Shown here piece after piece: positions 9,211 to 17,509 of a stretch of 64,000 bases of DNA. Made by a program: the position numbers and the translations under genes. The stretch lies in contig JAIUPH010000011.1 of NCBI GenBank assembly GCA_020161065.1, forward strand, positions 62,001 to 126,000, given 5' to 3'. Source of the stretch: Pseudomonadota bacterium. GTDB lineage: Bacteria; Pseudomonadota; Gammaproteobacteria; Burkholderiales; Burkholderiaceae_C. The notes beneath the pieces were generated by a model that was not told the DNA's origin, ran no database searches, and was given only the letters and a program-made list of their open reading frames with translations. Numbering within the stretch: position 1 is the stretch's first letter; each line of letters starts with the position of its first letter.

Positions 9211-10127
9211 GGCTTGGCCCTCGTGGTCGTCGTGACGGGTTGATCGAACAAGCTGAAGAAGGGCTCGGGCACGCCGCGCGCCCCCAACCCGTCGATGCTG
9301 AACAAGGCGCCGGCCTGCGGCCAGGCGGCGCGCTCGCCTTCGGCCAGCAAGCCGCTGGCGCTGCTGACGTACAGGCGGTCGAGCCGCGGGCCGCCGAAGG
9401 CCACCATCGTCGGGTGCTTGGCCGGCACCGCGATGCGCTCGACCAGGCGGCCGGCCGGCGAGATGCAGGCGACGGCCGCGCCATGCACCAGCGCGCACCA
9501 GTAGTTGCCTTCGCGGTCGCAGGTGGCACCGTCGGCGCGGCCTTCGATGTCGGCCGTCGAGAAAAAGACGCGCTTGTTGCCGATGCGGCCGCGTTCGAGG
9601 TCGAAGTCGTAGACCCACACGGTTTCGTCGCGGCTGTCGGCCAGGTACATGCGGCTGTCGTCGGGCGCGAAGGCGATGCCGTTGCCGATGATGAAGTCGC
9701 CGTCCATGCGCCGGGGCTGCAGGTCGGCGCCCAGCTGGAACAGCTCGGCCGAGCGGCCGATGAAATCGGAGTGCACGCTGGCACACCAGTAGCGGCCGCG
9801 GCGGTCGCACTTGCCGTCGTTGAGCATCAGCCGGCGCTCGCGCGCCAGCGGGTCGGCGAGCAGGCTGCAGTGCGCCTGGCCGTCGTGCAGGCGGATGTGC
9901 TGGAAGCCGGCGCGCGTGCCGGCAACCAGGCTGCCGTCGCGGCAGAAGACGAAAGAGCCGATGTCGAACGGCAAGGCGAAAGACTCGACGACGCCGCTTG
10001 CGGGGTCGAGCCGGCGGATGGCCGGCGCGAAGCTGTCCACCCAGTACAACCGCTGCTCGCCGGCATGCCACAGCGGCGATTCGCCCAGCCGGTCGGGCCC
10101 CGGCACGACGACTTGCACGTCGCTCAT
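9207..10127 (-). CDS. SMP-30/gluconolactonase/LRE-family lactonase
   Basis: Six-bladed beta-propeller lactonase of 306 residues. Family metal ligands are visible: Glu of LGESPLWH, Asn of MLNDGK and GNGIAF, and Asp of LADSRDE. It is expected to hydrolyse an aldonolactone to the free acid, the step before a mandelate-racemase-type dehydratase. ATGA overlap with the aldose epimerase stop couples translation. The gene lies second in the operon. Confidence 0.9.
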   Translation of the reverse strand: MSDVQVVVPGPDRLGESPLWHAGEQRLYWVDSFAPAIRRLDPASGVVESFALPFDIGSFVFCRDGSLVAGTRAGFQHIRLHDGQAHCSLLADPLARERRLMLNDGKCDRRGRYWCASVHSDFIGRSAELFQLGADLQPRRMDGDFIIGNGIAFAPDDSRMYLADSRDETVWVYDFDLERGRIGNKRVFFSTADIEGRADGATCDREGNYWCALVHGAAVACISPAGRLVERIAVPAKHPTMVAFGGPRLDRLYVSSASGLLAEGERAAWPQAGALFSIDGLGARGVPEPFFSLFDQPVTTTTRAKP

Positions 10128-10987
10128 GGCCGAGGCTCCCGGCAGCGATAGCGCAGGCCGTAGCTCGCGCGCTCGCCCGGCGGCAACCGGCAGGTGGACG
10201 GGCGGCCGGCGAAGTCGCCTTCGAAGTCGTCGCGGTCGCCGTGGCCGGTCCACGACTCGATGCACAAGAAGGGCGCGCCGCGCGGCTGCCAGAACGCCCA
10301 ATGCGCGAAGCCGCGGCTTTGCACGTCGACCGCCGAGCCGTCGGCCGCCTGCAGCGTGACGCTGCGGCTGCGCGCGTCCAGCAGGCACAGCGCTTCGTCG
10401 GCGAACAAGGCCTCGTCGAGCGCCAGCCGCCGCTGCGCCAGCGGAATGGCCCGGCGCGCCGCCGTGAACAGGCCTTGCGCGGAGATGACGGGCACCTCGG
10501 CGCGCTCGTCGGCCTCGAAGCGCAACTGCCCACCGCCCGCCCAGGGGAAGCCCGGGTGCAGCCCCAGCGAGTAAGGCAGTGGCCGCGTGCCGGTGTTGCC
10601 GACCTGCAGCTCGACCGTGAAGGCGCGCGCTTGCAGCGTGCAGTTCACGCGCAGCTCGAAGTCGAAGGGGTAGCAGGCACGCGTCGCGCCATCGCTGCGC
10701 AGCAGCAGGCCGACGCGGTCGGCCGACTGCTCGACGACGCTGAAGCTCGATGCAGCAGCGAACCCATGCGTCGGCATCGCGAGCGCCCGGTCGCCGAAGC
10801 GCGCCAGGCCGCCGCGCAAGCGGCCGACCACGGGGAACAGCAGCGGGCTGTGGCGCGGCCACCAGCGAGCGTCGCCCGACCACAGCCATTCGCGGCCGCC
10901 GCAGGACCAGGCGCACCATTCGGCGCCGCGCGTCGAGACGCGCGCCGTGGCGTCGCCGCAGGCCAGCGTCAAGGTCGCCGGCGTCAC
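10124..10987 (-). CDS. Aldose 1-epimerase family protein
   Basis: Galactose-mutarotase-fold protein of 287 residues, first gene of the carbohydrate operon. Catalytic-type residues are visible: His in MPTHGF, His in LGLHPGF (general acid) and Glu in CIESWTG (general base). It would interconvert anomers of the incoming sugar. The start is GTG at 10987; its first bases overlap the stop (GTGA) of a possible 16-codon leader ORF that begins at 11034. A GAGG lies 8 bases upstream. It is close to the LacX-like subgroup, where the true sugar is generally unknown. Confidence 0.88.
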   Translation of the reverse strand: MTPATLTLACGDATARVSTRGAEWCAWSCGGREWLWSGDARWWPRHSPLLFPVVGRLRGGLARFGDRALAMPTHGFAAASSFSVVEQSADRVGLLLRSDGATRACYPFDFELRVNCTLQARAFTVELQVGNTGTRPLPYSLGLHPGFPWAGGGQLRFEADERAEVPVISAQGLFTAARRAIPLAQRRLALDEALFADEALCLLDARSRSVTLQAADGSAVDVQSRGFAHWAFWQPRGAPFLCIESWTGHGDRDDFEGDFAGRPSTCRLPPGERASYGLRYRCREPRP

Positions 10988-11034
10988 GCCGCGGCCTCGG
11001 CCGTCATCTCGGGGCTGGCGAGGTCTTGGTCCAT
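10984..11034 (-). CDS. Possible 16-codon leader peptide ORF ahead of the sugar operon
   Basis: A short frame, MDQDLASPEMTAEAAA, starts with ATG only about 4 bases after the predicted transcription start and stops exactly over the GTG of the aldose epimerase gene (GTGA overlap). If real, it would be translated nearly leaderless and couple ribosome traffic into the first structural gene. It has no family resemblance, and its alanine/acid-rich composition is what GC-rich DNA readily produces. Treat as a candidate only. Confidence 0.25.
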   Translation of the reverse strand: MDQDLASPEMTAEAAA

Positions 11035-11044
11035 GTCGTCGGGC

Positions 11045-11074
11045 AATCTACGCCAGCGCGGCGCCGGACGGCAA
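11045..11074 (-). promoter_or_regulatory. Candidate sigma70 promoter of the carbohydrate operon
   Basis: On the minus strand, TTGCCG (11069-11074) and TAGATT (11045-11050) are separated by 18 bases, resembling the -35 and -10 hexamers (4/6 each). Predicted start is about 11038. It is the only reasonable promoter in the 135-base gap upstream of the eleven-gene minus-strand operon. No regulator gene for the operon is visible in the window. Confidence 0.4.
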
Positions 11075-11122
11075 GGCCCGGCGCGCCCGGCAGGTCGACC
11101 TGTGCGGCGCGAACGACACGCT

Positions 11123-12052
11123 TCACGCCCAGGCCAGCTCGCCCGCCGCGGCGGGCAGGCCCGCGGCCAGGCCTTCGCGAACCGTCGGATGGCGCAGCGT
11201 GAAGCGCAGTTCGCGCTTGATGCGGCCGTTGTCCAGGCGGCGCGATTCGCTCATGAAGCTCAGGCTGGCGCCCGGCAGCTGGGCTTGCGCTTCGGCGCGG
11301 CCGAGGCGCGGCGGGCGCGGCAATCCGCTCAGGTCGGCCGCCAGGTCGAAGTAGTCGCCCATGCGCAGTTCGCTGTCGTCGCTGGCGTGCAGCACGCGCT
11401 GCGGGCGGCCGCGCAGCAGCGCCGCCACGCACAGCCGGGCCAGGTCGTCGGCGTGGATGTGGTTGGTGTAGACGTCGTCCTCGGCGCGCAGCACCGGGCT
11501 GCCGCGCCGCAGCCGCTCGCGCGGGTCGCCGCCGGGGCGGTCGGCGGCGTAGATGCCGGGCACGCGCAGGATGCTGACCGCCACGCCGTGGCGGCGGCCG
11601 AAGGCACGCAGCGCGCTTTCGGCATCGGCGCGGCGCCGCGCGCGGTCGGTGGCCGGCGCGATGGCGCGCGTTTCGTCGAAGCGCGCGCCGCCGCAGTCGC
11701 CGTAGACGCCGCTGGTGCTGGCGTAGACGATGCGGCGCAAGCCCCCATCGCGCGCCAGCGCCTGCAGCAGGTGGCGCGTGCGCGTGTCGGCGCTGCCATG
11801 CGCCGGCGGCGGCGCCAGGTGCAGCACGTGGTCGGCCAGGTGGGCCAGCCGGTGCAGGGTGGCCGGCTCGTCCAGGTTGCCCAGCAAGGGCAGCGCACCG
11901 GCCGCGCGCAGCGAGGCCAGGCGCTCGGGCGCGCTGGTCAGCGCCAGCACGCGCCAGCGCGGCTGCAGCAGGCGCAGCACGCGCAGCCCGATGTCGCCGC
12001 AGCCGACGATCAGCAGGCGCGGCCGGCGCGAGGCGGGTGCGGGAACGGGCAT
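11123..12052 (-). CDS. NAD-dependent epimerase/dehydratase family protein (extended SDR, YeeZ-like)
   Basis: Extended-SDR protein of 309 residues. The N-terminal nucleotide motif is VGCGDIG, with an STSGVYG motif followed by the sugar-epimerase-like region, but the YxxxK is not standard, as in the YeeZ-like group of atypical SDRs. Function is unknown; homologues are annotated as NAD(P)-dependent epimerases. The ATG at 12052 is preferred; an open extension to 12163 reaches into the divergent promoter region and lacks family similarity. It is transcribed away from the ferredoxin reductase gene, with a 112-base shared upstream region. Confidence 0.85.
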   Translation of the reverse strand: MPVPAPASRRPRLLIVGCGDIGLRVLRLLQPRWRVLALTSAPERLASLRAAGALPLLGNLDEPATLHRLAHLADHVLHLAPPPAHGSADTRTRHLLQALARDGGLRRIVYASTSGVYGDCGGARFDETRAIAPATDRARRRADAESALRAFGRRHGVAVSILRVPGIYAADRPGGDPRERLRRGSPVLRAEDDVYTNHIHADDLARLCVAALLRGRPQRVLHASDDSELRMGDYFDLAADLSGLPRPPRLGRAEAQAQLPGASLSFMSESRRLDNGRIKRELRFTLRHPTVREGLAAGLPAAAGELAWA

Positions 12053-12164
12053 GGCGAGGCGGCTCGGGTCAAGGCGGGGCGCGACAGGGTGTGACAGCGC
12101 GAGGGCACAATCGGCGGCCCAGTGTAGGTGGGCGCAACCCGCAGCCGCCCGTGAAGGCACCACC

Positions 12165-13208
12165 GTGAGTTTTCAAGTCACCCTCAAGCCGGCCGAACGC
12201 AGCTTCTCCGTCGAGCGCGATGAGGCCATCCTCGCCGCCGCCATCCGCCAGGGCATCGGCCTGCCCTATGGCTGCCGCGACGGCGCCTGCGGCTCGTGCA
12301 AGAGCCGGCTGCTCGAAGGCCGCGTGATCCACGGCGCACACCAGCTCAAGGCCTTGTCGCAGGCCGAGGAGGAGGCCGGGCTGATCCTCACCTGCTGCGC
12401 GACGCCGCAGACCGACTGCGTGGTCGAGGCGCGCAGCGTGCCGGGCGCCGGCGAGCACCCGGTGCTGAAGATGCCCAGCCGCGTGATGGCCATCGAGCGC
12501 GCCGCGGCCGACGTGATCGTGCTGCGCATGCAGTTGCCGGCCAACCAGACCTTCCGCTACCGCGCCGGGCAGTACATCGAGTTCATCCTGCGCGACGGCT
12601 CGCGCCGCAGCTACAGCATGGCCACCGCGCCGCAGCGCCTGGGCAACCCGCCGGCGATCGAGCTGCACCTGCGCCACATGCCGGGCGGCAAGTTCACCGA
12701 CCAGGCCTTCGGCACGCTGAAAGAAAAGGACATCCTGCGCATGGAAGGCCCGTTCGGCAGCTTCTTCCTGCGCGAGGACGGCGACAAGCCGCTGATCCTG
12801 CTGGCCAGTGGCACCGGCTTCGCGCCGATCAAGGCGCTGGTCGAGCAGATGCAGGACCAGGCCATCACGCGGCCCGCCGTGCTGTACTGGGGCGCGCGCC
12901 GCAAGGCCGACCTCTATCGGCACGACTGGTGCGTCGAGCAGGCCGCCGCGATGCCCACGCTGCGCTACGTGCCGGTGCTGTCGGAGCCGACGGCCGACGA
13001 CGGCTGGAGCGGCCGCACCGGCTTCGTCCACCAGGCGGTGATGGCCGACTGGCCCGACCTCTCCGGCCACGAGGTCTACGCCTGCGGCGCGCCGGTGATG
13101 GTGGACGCCGCGCAGCGCGACTTCGTGCAGCGCTGCAGCCTGCCGGCCGAGGCGTTCTACGCCGACTCTTTCACCTCCGAAGCCGACAAGCACGGCGCCA
13201 CGGCATGA
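12165..13208 (+). CDS. Ferredoxin-type NAD(P)H reductase (CDP-6-deoxy-delta-3,4-glucoseen reductase-like)
   Basis: Electron-transfer flavoprotein of 347 residues. The N-terminal plant-type [2Fe-2S] ferredoxin domain has the Cys pattern CRDGACGSC plus CC further on (about residue 75); then come an FAD-binding domain (RSYSMAT) and an NAD-binding domain (LASGTGFAP). It passes electrons from NAD(P)H via FAD to the Fe-S cluster and an unknown acceptor. In Burkholderiales this protein is usually annotated as the glucoseen reductase, although no deoxysugar cluster is present, so the true partner is unclear. GTG start with GAAGG 8 bases upstream; its stop overlaps the next gene's ATG (ATGA). Confidence 0.9.
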   Translation: MSFQVTLKPAERSFSVERDEAILAAAIRQGIGLPYGCRDGACGSCKSRLLEGRVIHGAHQLKALSQAEEEAGLILTCCATPQTDCVVEARSVPGAGEHPVLKMPSRVMAIERAAADVIVLRMQLPANQTFRYRAGQYIEFILRDGSRRSYSMATAPQRLGNPPAIELHLRHMPGGKFTDQAFGTLKEKDILRMEGPFGSFFLREDGDKPLILLASGTGFAPIKALVEQMQDQAITRPAVLYWGARRKADLYRHDWCVEQAAAMPTLRYVPVLSEPTADDGWSGRTGFVHQAVMADWPDLSGHEVYACGAPVMVDAAQRDFVQRCSLPAEAFYADSFTSEADKHGATA

Positions 13209-14200
13209 TCCATCGTCGTCACCTGCTGGCCGCGGCGCCAGGCCTGGCCCTGGCGCTGAATGCGGCGCCTTCGTGGGCGCAGCAAACCGCGCGCAGCATC
13301 CGCCTCGTCGTCCCCTACCCGCCCGGCGGACCGCTGGACGTGGTGGCGCGCGCGCTGGCCGAGCGCGTGAAGGACAGCCTCGGCACCGTGGTCGTCGACA
13401 ACCGACCCGGCGCCGGCGGCAACCTGGGCGCCGACCTCGTCGCCAAGGCCGCGCCCGACGGCCAGACCCTGGTGATGGGCGCGGTGGCCACGCATGCCAT
13501 CAACCCCTGGCTGTACGCCAGACTGCCCTACGACCCGGTGCGCGACTTCACGCCCATCACGCGCGTGGCCCAGGTGCCCAACGTGGTGGTGCTGAACGCG
13601 CAGACCGCGGCGCGCCTGCAGATCGACACGCTGGCCGACCTGGTGGCCTACGCCAAGCGGCACCCGGGGCAGCTCAACTACGGCAGCGGCGGCAACGGCA
13701 GCGCCGGCCACCTGGCCGGCGAGATGTTCAAGCGCCAGGCGGGGCTGTTCATCGTGCACATCCCTTACGCCGGCGGGCCGCCGGCGCAACTGGCGCTGCT
13801 CTCGGGGCAGGTCGACTTCACGATCGACAACCTGGCCACGGCCTCGGCCAACATCCGCAACGGCAAGCTCAAGGCGCTGGCGGTGACCACCGCGCGGCGC
13901 GCGGCCGCGATGCCCGAGCTGCCCACCGTGGCCGAAGCCGGCGCCCAGCTCGGCCTGGCGCAGTTCGACATCCACACCTGGTTCGGCCTGTTCGGCCCGG
14001 CGCACCTGGACCCGGCGCTGACGCAAAGGCTCAACAAGGCCTTCATCGACGCGCTGGCCACGCCCGAGTTGAAGGCCCGCATGACCACGCTGATGGCCGA
14101 GGCCGCGCCGACCACGCCCGAACAGTTCGGCGCCTTCGTGAAATCCGAGCTGGCGAAGTACGAGGCGGTGGTGAAGGCCAGCGGGGCGAAGGCGGATTGA
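13205..14200 (+). CDS. Bug/TctC-family tripartite tricarboxylate transporter substrate-binding protein
   Basis: Periplasmic receptor of 331 residues with a signal peptide (1 to about 24, ending SWA) and family motifs: PYPPGGPLD near the mature N-terminus, NRPGAGGN, and NYGSGGNG. It binds small carboxylates in this family. It is translationally coupled to the ferredoxin reductase. No TctA/TctB membrane components are nearby, so it is one of the many orphan Bug receptors of this order, which either share a distant TctAB or act in sensing. Confidence 0.93.
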   Translation: MIHRRHLLAAAPGLALALNAAPSWAQQTARSIRLVVPYPPGGPLDVVARALAERVKDSLGTVVVDNRPGAGGNLGADLVAKAAPDGQTLVMGAVATHAINPWLYARLPYDPVRDFTPITRVAQVPNVVVLNAQTAARLQIDTLADLVAYAKRHPGQLNYGSGGNGSAGHLAGEMFKRQAGLFIVHIPYAGGPPAQLALLSGQVDFTIDNLATASANIRNGKLKALAVTTARRAAAMPELPTVAEAGAQLGLAQFDIHTWFGLFGPAHLDPALTQRLNKAFIDALATPELKARMTTLMAEAAPTTPEQFGAFVKSELAKYEAVVKASGAKAD

Positions 14201-14270
14201 CCACCCTATAGTGGCGGCCGTCCGGCTGCGGCCGGCCTTGCGACCACACTTTCAACTGGAGGACTTTCCG

Positions 14271-14783
14271 ATGCGCCGTACCACCTTGACCCTGGCCCTG
14301 ACGGCCGGCGTGGCCTTGCTGGCCGCTTGCCAGAGCACGTCCAGCCCCGGCAGCTCATCGAGCAGCACCGCCGCGACGCCGGCGCCGGCCGCCGCGTCGA
14401 ACAAGATCGGGCCCGGCATGAACGCCCGCGGCGAGGTGGTCGACTCATCCAAGGTCGAAGCGGGCTACGGCCAGAAGGTCAAGGGCGTGGGCGACTGGGA
14501 AGGCGAGATCACCGGCAAGCCGGCGCCCGGCACCAAGTTCACGCGGCTGCAGATCGGCATGAGCCGCCAGCAGGTGCTGGACATCGTGGGCCAGCCCACC
14601 GACCAGGGCGCCTACGTCACCGGCAAGGCCTGGATCCCGTTCTTCTTCGGCGCCGACCGCTACCGCCACGAACTGGCCTACAAGGGCCAGGGCCGGCTGA
14701 TCTTCGCCGGCTCGGGCGGCTTCGATTCCAACGCCCACCTGATCTGGATCATCCACAACGCCAGCGACACGGGCTATCGCTGA
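14271..14783 (+). CDS. BamE/SmpA-like outer-membrane lipoprotein
   Basis: Lipoprotein of 170 residues. The signal peptide ends in the lipobox LLAAC (Cys at about 20), followed by a Ser/Ala/Pro-rich linker of about 25 residues and a BamE-like domain with the hallmark IGMSRQQVLDIVGQP. It may help outer-membrane protein assembly or bind peptidoglycan; it is probably not BamE itself, which is normally next to fur. GGAGG lies 8 bases before the ATG. Its stop is 27 bases from the convergent livF stop. The central FFFGADRYRHEL stretch is conserved-looking but unassigned. Confidence 0.82.
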   Translation: MRRTTLTLALTAGVALLAACQSTSSPGSSSSSTAATPAPAAASNKIGPGMNARGEVVDSSKVEAGYGQKVKGVGDWEGEITGKPAPGTKFTRLQIGMSRQQVLDIVGQPTDQGAYVTGKAWIPFFFGADRYRHELAYKGQGRLIFAGSGGFDSNAHLIWIIHNASDTGYR

Positions 14784-14810
14784 GCGCCGGCGCGCCGGGG
14801 GCGGCTGGCT

Positions 14811-15524
14811 TCACTCGCCCAGGTAAGCCGCCCTCACCTTGGGATCGTCCAGCAGCGCCTTGGCTTCGCCGCTCATCGTGATCTCGCCGGAGTCCATCAC
14901 GTAGCCGCGGTTGGCCAGGCTCAAGGCGCGGCTGGCGTTCTGCTCGACCAGCAGCACCGTGGTGCCGCGGCCGTGGATGTCGGCCACCACCTCGAAGATC
15001 TTGTCGACCATGATCGGCGACAAGCCCATGCTGGGCTCGTCCAGCAGCAGCAGCTTGGGGCGCGCCATCAGCGCGCGGCCCATCGCCAGCATCTGCTGCT
15101 CGCCGCCGCTCATGGTGCCGGCCAGCTGGTTGCGGCGCTCCTTCAGGCGCGGGAAGATGGCGAACACCTTCTCGATGTCGGCATCGACCTCGTTGTCGTT
15201 GCGCACGAAGGCGCCCATCTGCAGGTTCTCGGTGATGGTCATGCGGGTGAAGGTGCCGCGGCCCTCGGGCACCATCACCAGGCCTTGCTTGACCAGGTCC
15301 CAGGGCCCCTGGCCCTTGATCGGGCGGCCCATGAACTCGATGTCGCCGGCGGCCACCGGCTGGGTGCCGGTGATGGCCTTCAGCGTCGTCGTCTTGCCGG
15401 CGCCGTTGGCGCCGATCAGGCTGACCAGTTCGCCCTGGCGCACCTCGAAGCTCACGCCCTTGACGGCCTGGATGCCGCCGTAGGCCACCTTCAGGCCGCT
15501 GACCTTCAGCATCGTCGCGCTCAT
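14811..15524 (-). CDS. livF: Branched-chain amino acid ABC transporter ATPase LivF
   Basis: ATPase of 237 residues, second nucleotide-binding subunit of a LIV-type importer. Walker A is GANGAGKTT, the signature is MSGGEQQML and Walker B is LLLLDEPSMGLSP. It ends the liv operon, 3 bases after livG. No livJ/K receptor is found in the window, so substrate is set by a receptor elsewhere; LIV systems in this order also carry urea, amides or aromatic acids. Confidence 0.95.
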   Translation of the reverse strand: MSATMLKVSGLKVAYGGIQAVKGVSFEVRQGELVSLIGANGAGKTTTLKAITGTQPVAAGDIEFMGRPIKGQGPWDLVKQGLVMVPEGRGTFTRMTITENLQMGAFVRNDNEVDADIEKVFAIFPRLKERRNQLAGTMSGGEQQMLAMGRALMARPKLLLLDEPSMGLSPIMVDKIFEVVADIHGRGTTVLLVEQNASRALSLANRGYVMDSGEITMSGEAKALLDDPKVRAAYLGE

Positions 15525-15527
15525 CGC

Positions 15528-16298
15528 TCAATGTCCTCCGGTGCCGAGGTAGGCCTCGATCACCTTCTCGTTCTTCTGCACCTCGGACGAGGTGCCCTCG
15601 GCGATCTGCTTGCCGTAGTCGAGCACGGTCACGCGGTCGCACAGGCCCATCACCAGCTTGACGTCGTGCTCGATCAGCAGAATGGTGCGGTTGTCGTGGC
15701 GGATGCGGTCGATCAGCTCGCGCAGCACCACCTTCTCGGTGGCGTTCATGCCGGCGGCCGGCTCGTCGAGCGCGATCAGCTGCGGGTCGGTGGCCAGCGC
15801 GCGGGCGATCTCCAGCCGGCGCTGGTCGCCGTAGCTCAGCGTGCGCGCCTTGTAGTCGGCATAACGGCCGATGCCGACGTAATCGAGCAGTTCCTGCGCG
15901 CGCGCCTTGATCGCCGCCTCCTCGGCCTTGAAGCCGGCGGTGCGGAAGATCGCGCCGAGCAGCCCCGAGCCGGTGCGCACGTGGCGGCCGACCATCACGT
16001 TCTCCAGCGCCGTCATCTCGGGGAACAGGCGGATGTTCTGGAAGGTGCGCGCGATGCCGGCCTTGGCCACCTCGTGCACCGCGGCCGGCTTGTAGGGCTT
16101 GCCGCCCAGCTCGAAGCTGCCCGAGTCGGGCGTGTAGAGCCCGGTGATGACGTTGAAGAAGGTCGTCTTGCCGGCGCCGTTGGGGCCGATCAGCCCGTAG
16201 ACCTGGCCGCGCTGGATCTTGATGCCGACGTCGGACAAGGCCTGCAGCCCGCCGAAGCGCTTGGACACGCCTTGCACGTGGAGGACGGTATCGCTCAT
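15528..16298 (-). CDS. livG: Branched-chain amino acid ABC transporter ATPase LivG
   Basis: ATPase of 256 residues with Walker A GPNGAGKTT, signature LSYGDQRRLE (family variant), Walker B LIALDEPAAGMN and the extended LivG-type insert (FRTAGFKAEE). It pairs with LivF to drive the importer. A 123-base gap containing a hairpin-rich repeat separates it from livM, unlike the tight spacing elsewhere in the operon. Confidence 0.95.
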   Translation of the reverse strand: MSDTVLHVQGVSKRFGGLQALSDVGIKIQRGQVYGLIGPNGAGKTTFFNVITGLYTPDSGSFELGGKPYKPAAVHEVAKAGIARTFQNIRLFPEMTALENVMVGRHVRTGSGLLGAIFRTAGFKAEEAAIKARAQELLDYVGIGRYADYKARTLSYGDQRRLEIARALATDPQLIALDEPAAGMNATEKVVLRELIDRIRHDNRTILLIEHDVKLVMGLCDRVTVLDYGKQIAEGTSSEVQKNEKVIEAYLGTGGH

Positions 16299-16330
16299 GT
16301 CTGCCCCTGGTCCGGCGAGTACGTCGGCCG

Positions 16331-16385
16331 ATCCCCCGAGGGGATGGCGGGCCGGCTTGGGAGCGGCCCGGCGCTCGGCCCGCCT
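16331..16385. repeat. Hairpin-rich intergenic element between livM and livG
   Basis: The segment contains ATCCCC..GGGGAT and GCGGGCCGG..CGGCCCGGC inverted repeats, giving two nested GC hairpins in the 123-base gap between livM and livG. Similar CCCC-GAGGGG-type elements recur between genes in Burkholderiales genomes, from memory. On the liv transcript it could stabilise or partly terminate the message, changing the ratio of permeases to ATPases. Confidence 0.5.
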
Positions 16386-16421
16386 CTGACGTTTGATTGC
16401 CTCATATGCGGTCCCAGGCCT

Positions 16422-17501
16422 TCAACGGGTGGGCGCCGGCACGGCCTTGCCGTGCTCGGGCGACGGCCACAGCCCGCGCGGGCGCAGCAGCATGATGATG
16501 ATCATCGCCAGCGCGATCAGCAACTGGCGCAGGATGGCCGCGTCGATGCGGCCGCCGCTCATGTTCTGGATGTCGCCGGCCACATAACGCAGCACTTCGG
16601 GCAACGCGGCCAGCATCAGCGCGCCGAGGATCACGCCGGGGATGTGGCCCAGCCCGCCGAGCACGATCATCGCCACGATCATCACGCTCTCCATCAGGCT
16701 GAACGACTCCGGCGAGACGAAGCCCTGGAAGGCCGCGAACATCGAGCCCGACACGCCGCCGAAGGTGGCGCCCATGCCGAAGGCCAGCAGCTTCATGTTG
16801 CGCGTGTTGATGCCCATCGCCTTGGCGGCGATCTCGTCCTCGCGGATGGCCATCCAGGCGCGGCCGATGCGGCTGGTCTCCAGCCGGTGGCAGATGACCA
16901 CGCTGCCGACCACCAGCGCCAGGAACAGGTAGTAGTACAGCGTGACCGAGGGGATGCGGAAGTCGCCGATCTCCAGCGCCTTGCCGAAGTCGAAGCCGAA
17001 GATGCGCATCGAGTCGATGCGGTCCAGCCCGCGCGGCCCGTTGGTGATGTTGACCGGCTGCTCCAGGTTGTTCATGAAGACGCGGATGATCTCGCCGAAG
17101 CCCAGCGTCACGATGGCCAGGTAGTCGCCGCGCAGCTTGAGCACCGGCGTGCCCAGCAGCACGCCGGCCAGGCCGGCCAGCAGCGCGGCGGCCGGCACCA
17201 CCACCCAGATCGGCGTGTGCAGCCCGTTCGGGAAGACCTGCGCGAACCACTCGAAGTTCTCGCCCAGGTGGGGGCTGGCCATCAGCGCGTACATGTAGGC
17301 GCCCACGGCGTAGAAGGCGACGAAGCCCAGGTCCAGCAGCCCGGCATAGCCGACCACGATGTTGAGGCCCAGCGCCAGCAGCACGTACAGCAGCGCGATG
17401 GCCATGATGCGCACCCAGCCCTGGCCGAACTGCTGCACGAACAGCGGCAGCGCAACCAGCGCCACCGCGCACACCAGGAAGACGACGAACTTGTTCTTCA
17501 T
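16422..17501 (-). CDS. livM: Branched-chain amino acid ABC transporter permease LivM
   Basis: Polytopic inner-membrane permease of 359 residues with about 8-10 hydrophobic segments, the LivM core motif LGLNIVVGYAGLLDLG at about 40-55, the TNGPRGL motif and the RAWMAIREDE cytoplasmic loop that contacts the ATPase. It starts at ATG 17501, 8 bases after livH. Confidence 0.94.
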   Translation of the reverse strand: MKNKFVVFLVCAVALVALPLFVQQFGQGWVRIMAIALLYVLLALGLNIVVGYAGLLDLGFVAFYAVGAYMYALMASPHLGENFEWFAQVFPNGLHTPIWVVVPAAALLAGLAGVLLGTPVLKLRGDYLAIVTLGFGEIIRVFMNNLEQPVNITNGPRGLDRIDSMRIFGFDFGKALEIGDFRIPSVTLYYYLFLALVVGSVVICHRLETSRIGRAWMAIREDEIAAKAMGINTRNMKLLAFGMGATFGGVSGSMFAAFQGFVSPESFSLMESVMIVAMIVLGGLGHIPGVILGALMLAALPEVLRYVAGDIQNMSGGRIDAAILRQLLIALAMIIIMLLRPRGLWPSPEHGKAVPAPTR

Positions 17502-17509
17502 GGCGTTCC

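Noticed and set aside
12053-12164. N-terminal extension of the NAD-dependent epimerase up to 12163
   Set aside because: Extension residues have no family similarity and would run through the divergent upstream region to the ferredoxin reductase start.
13205-14200. Ferredoxin reductase plus Bug receptor as a deoxysugar biosynthesis cluster
   Set aside because: No sugar nucleotide or dehydratase genes are adjacent; the glucoseen-reductase name is inherited annotation.
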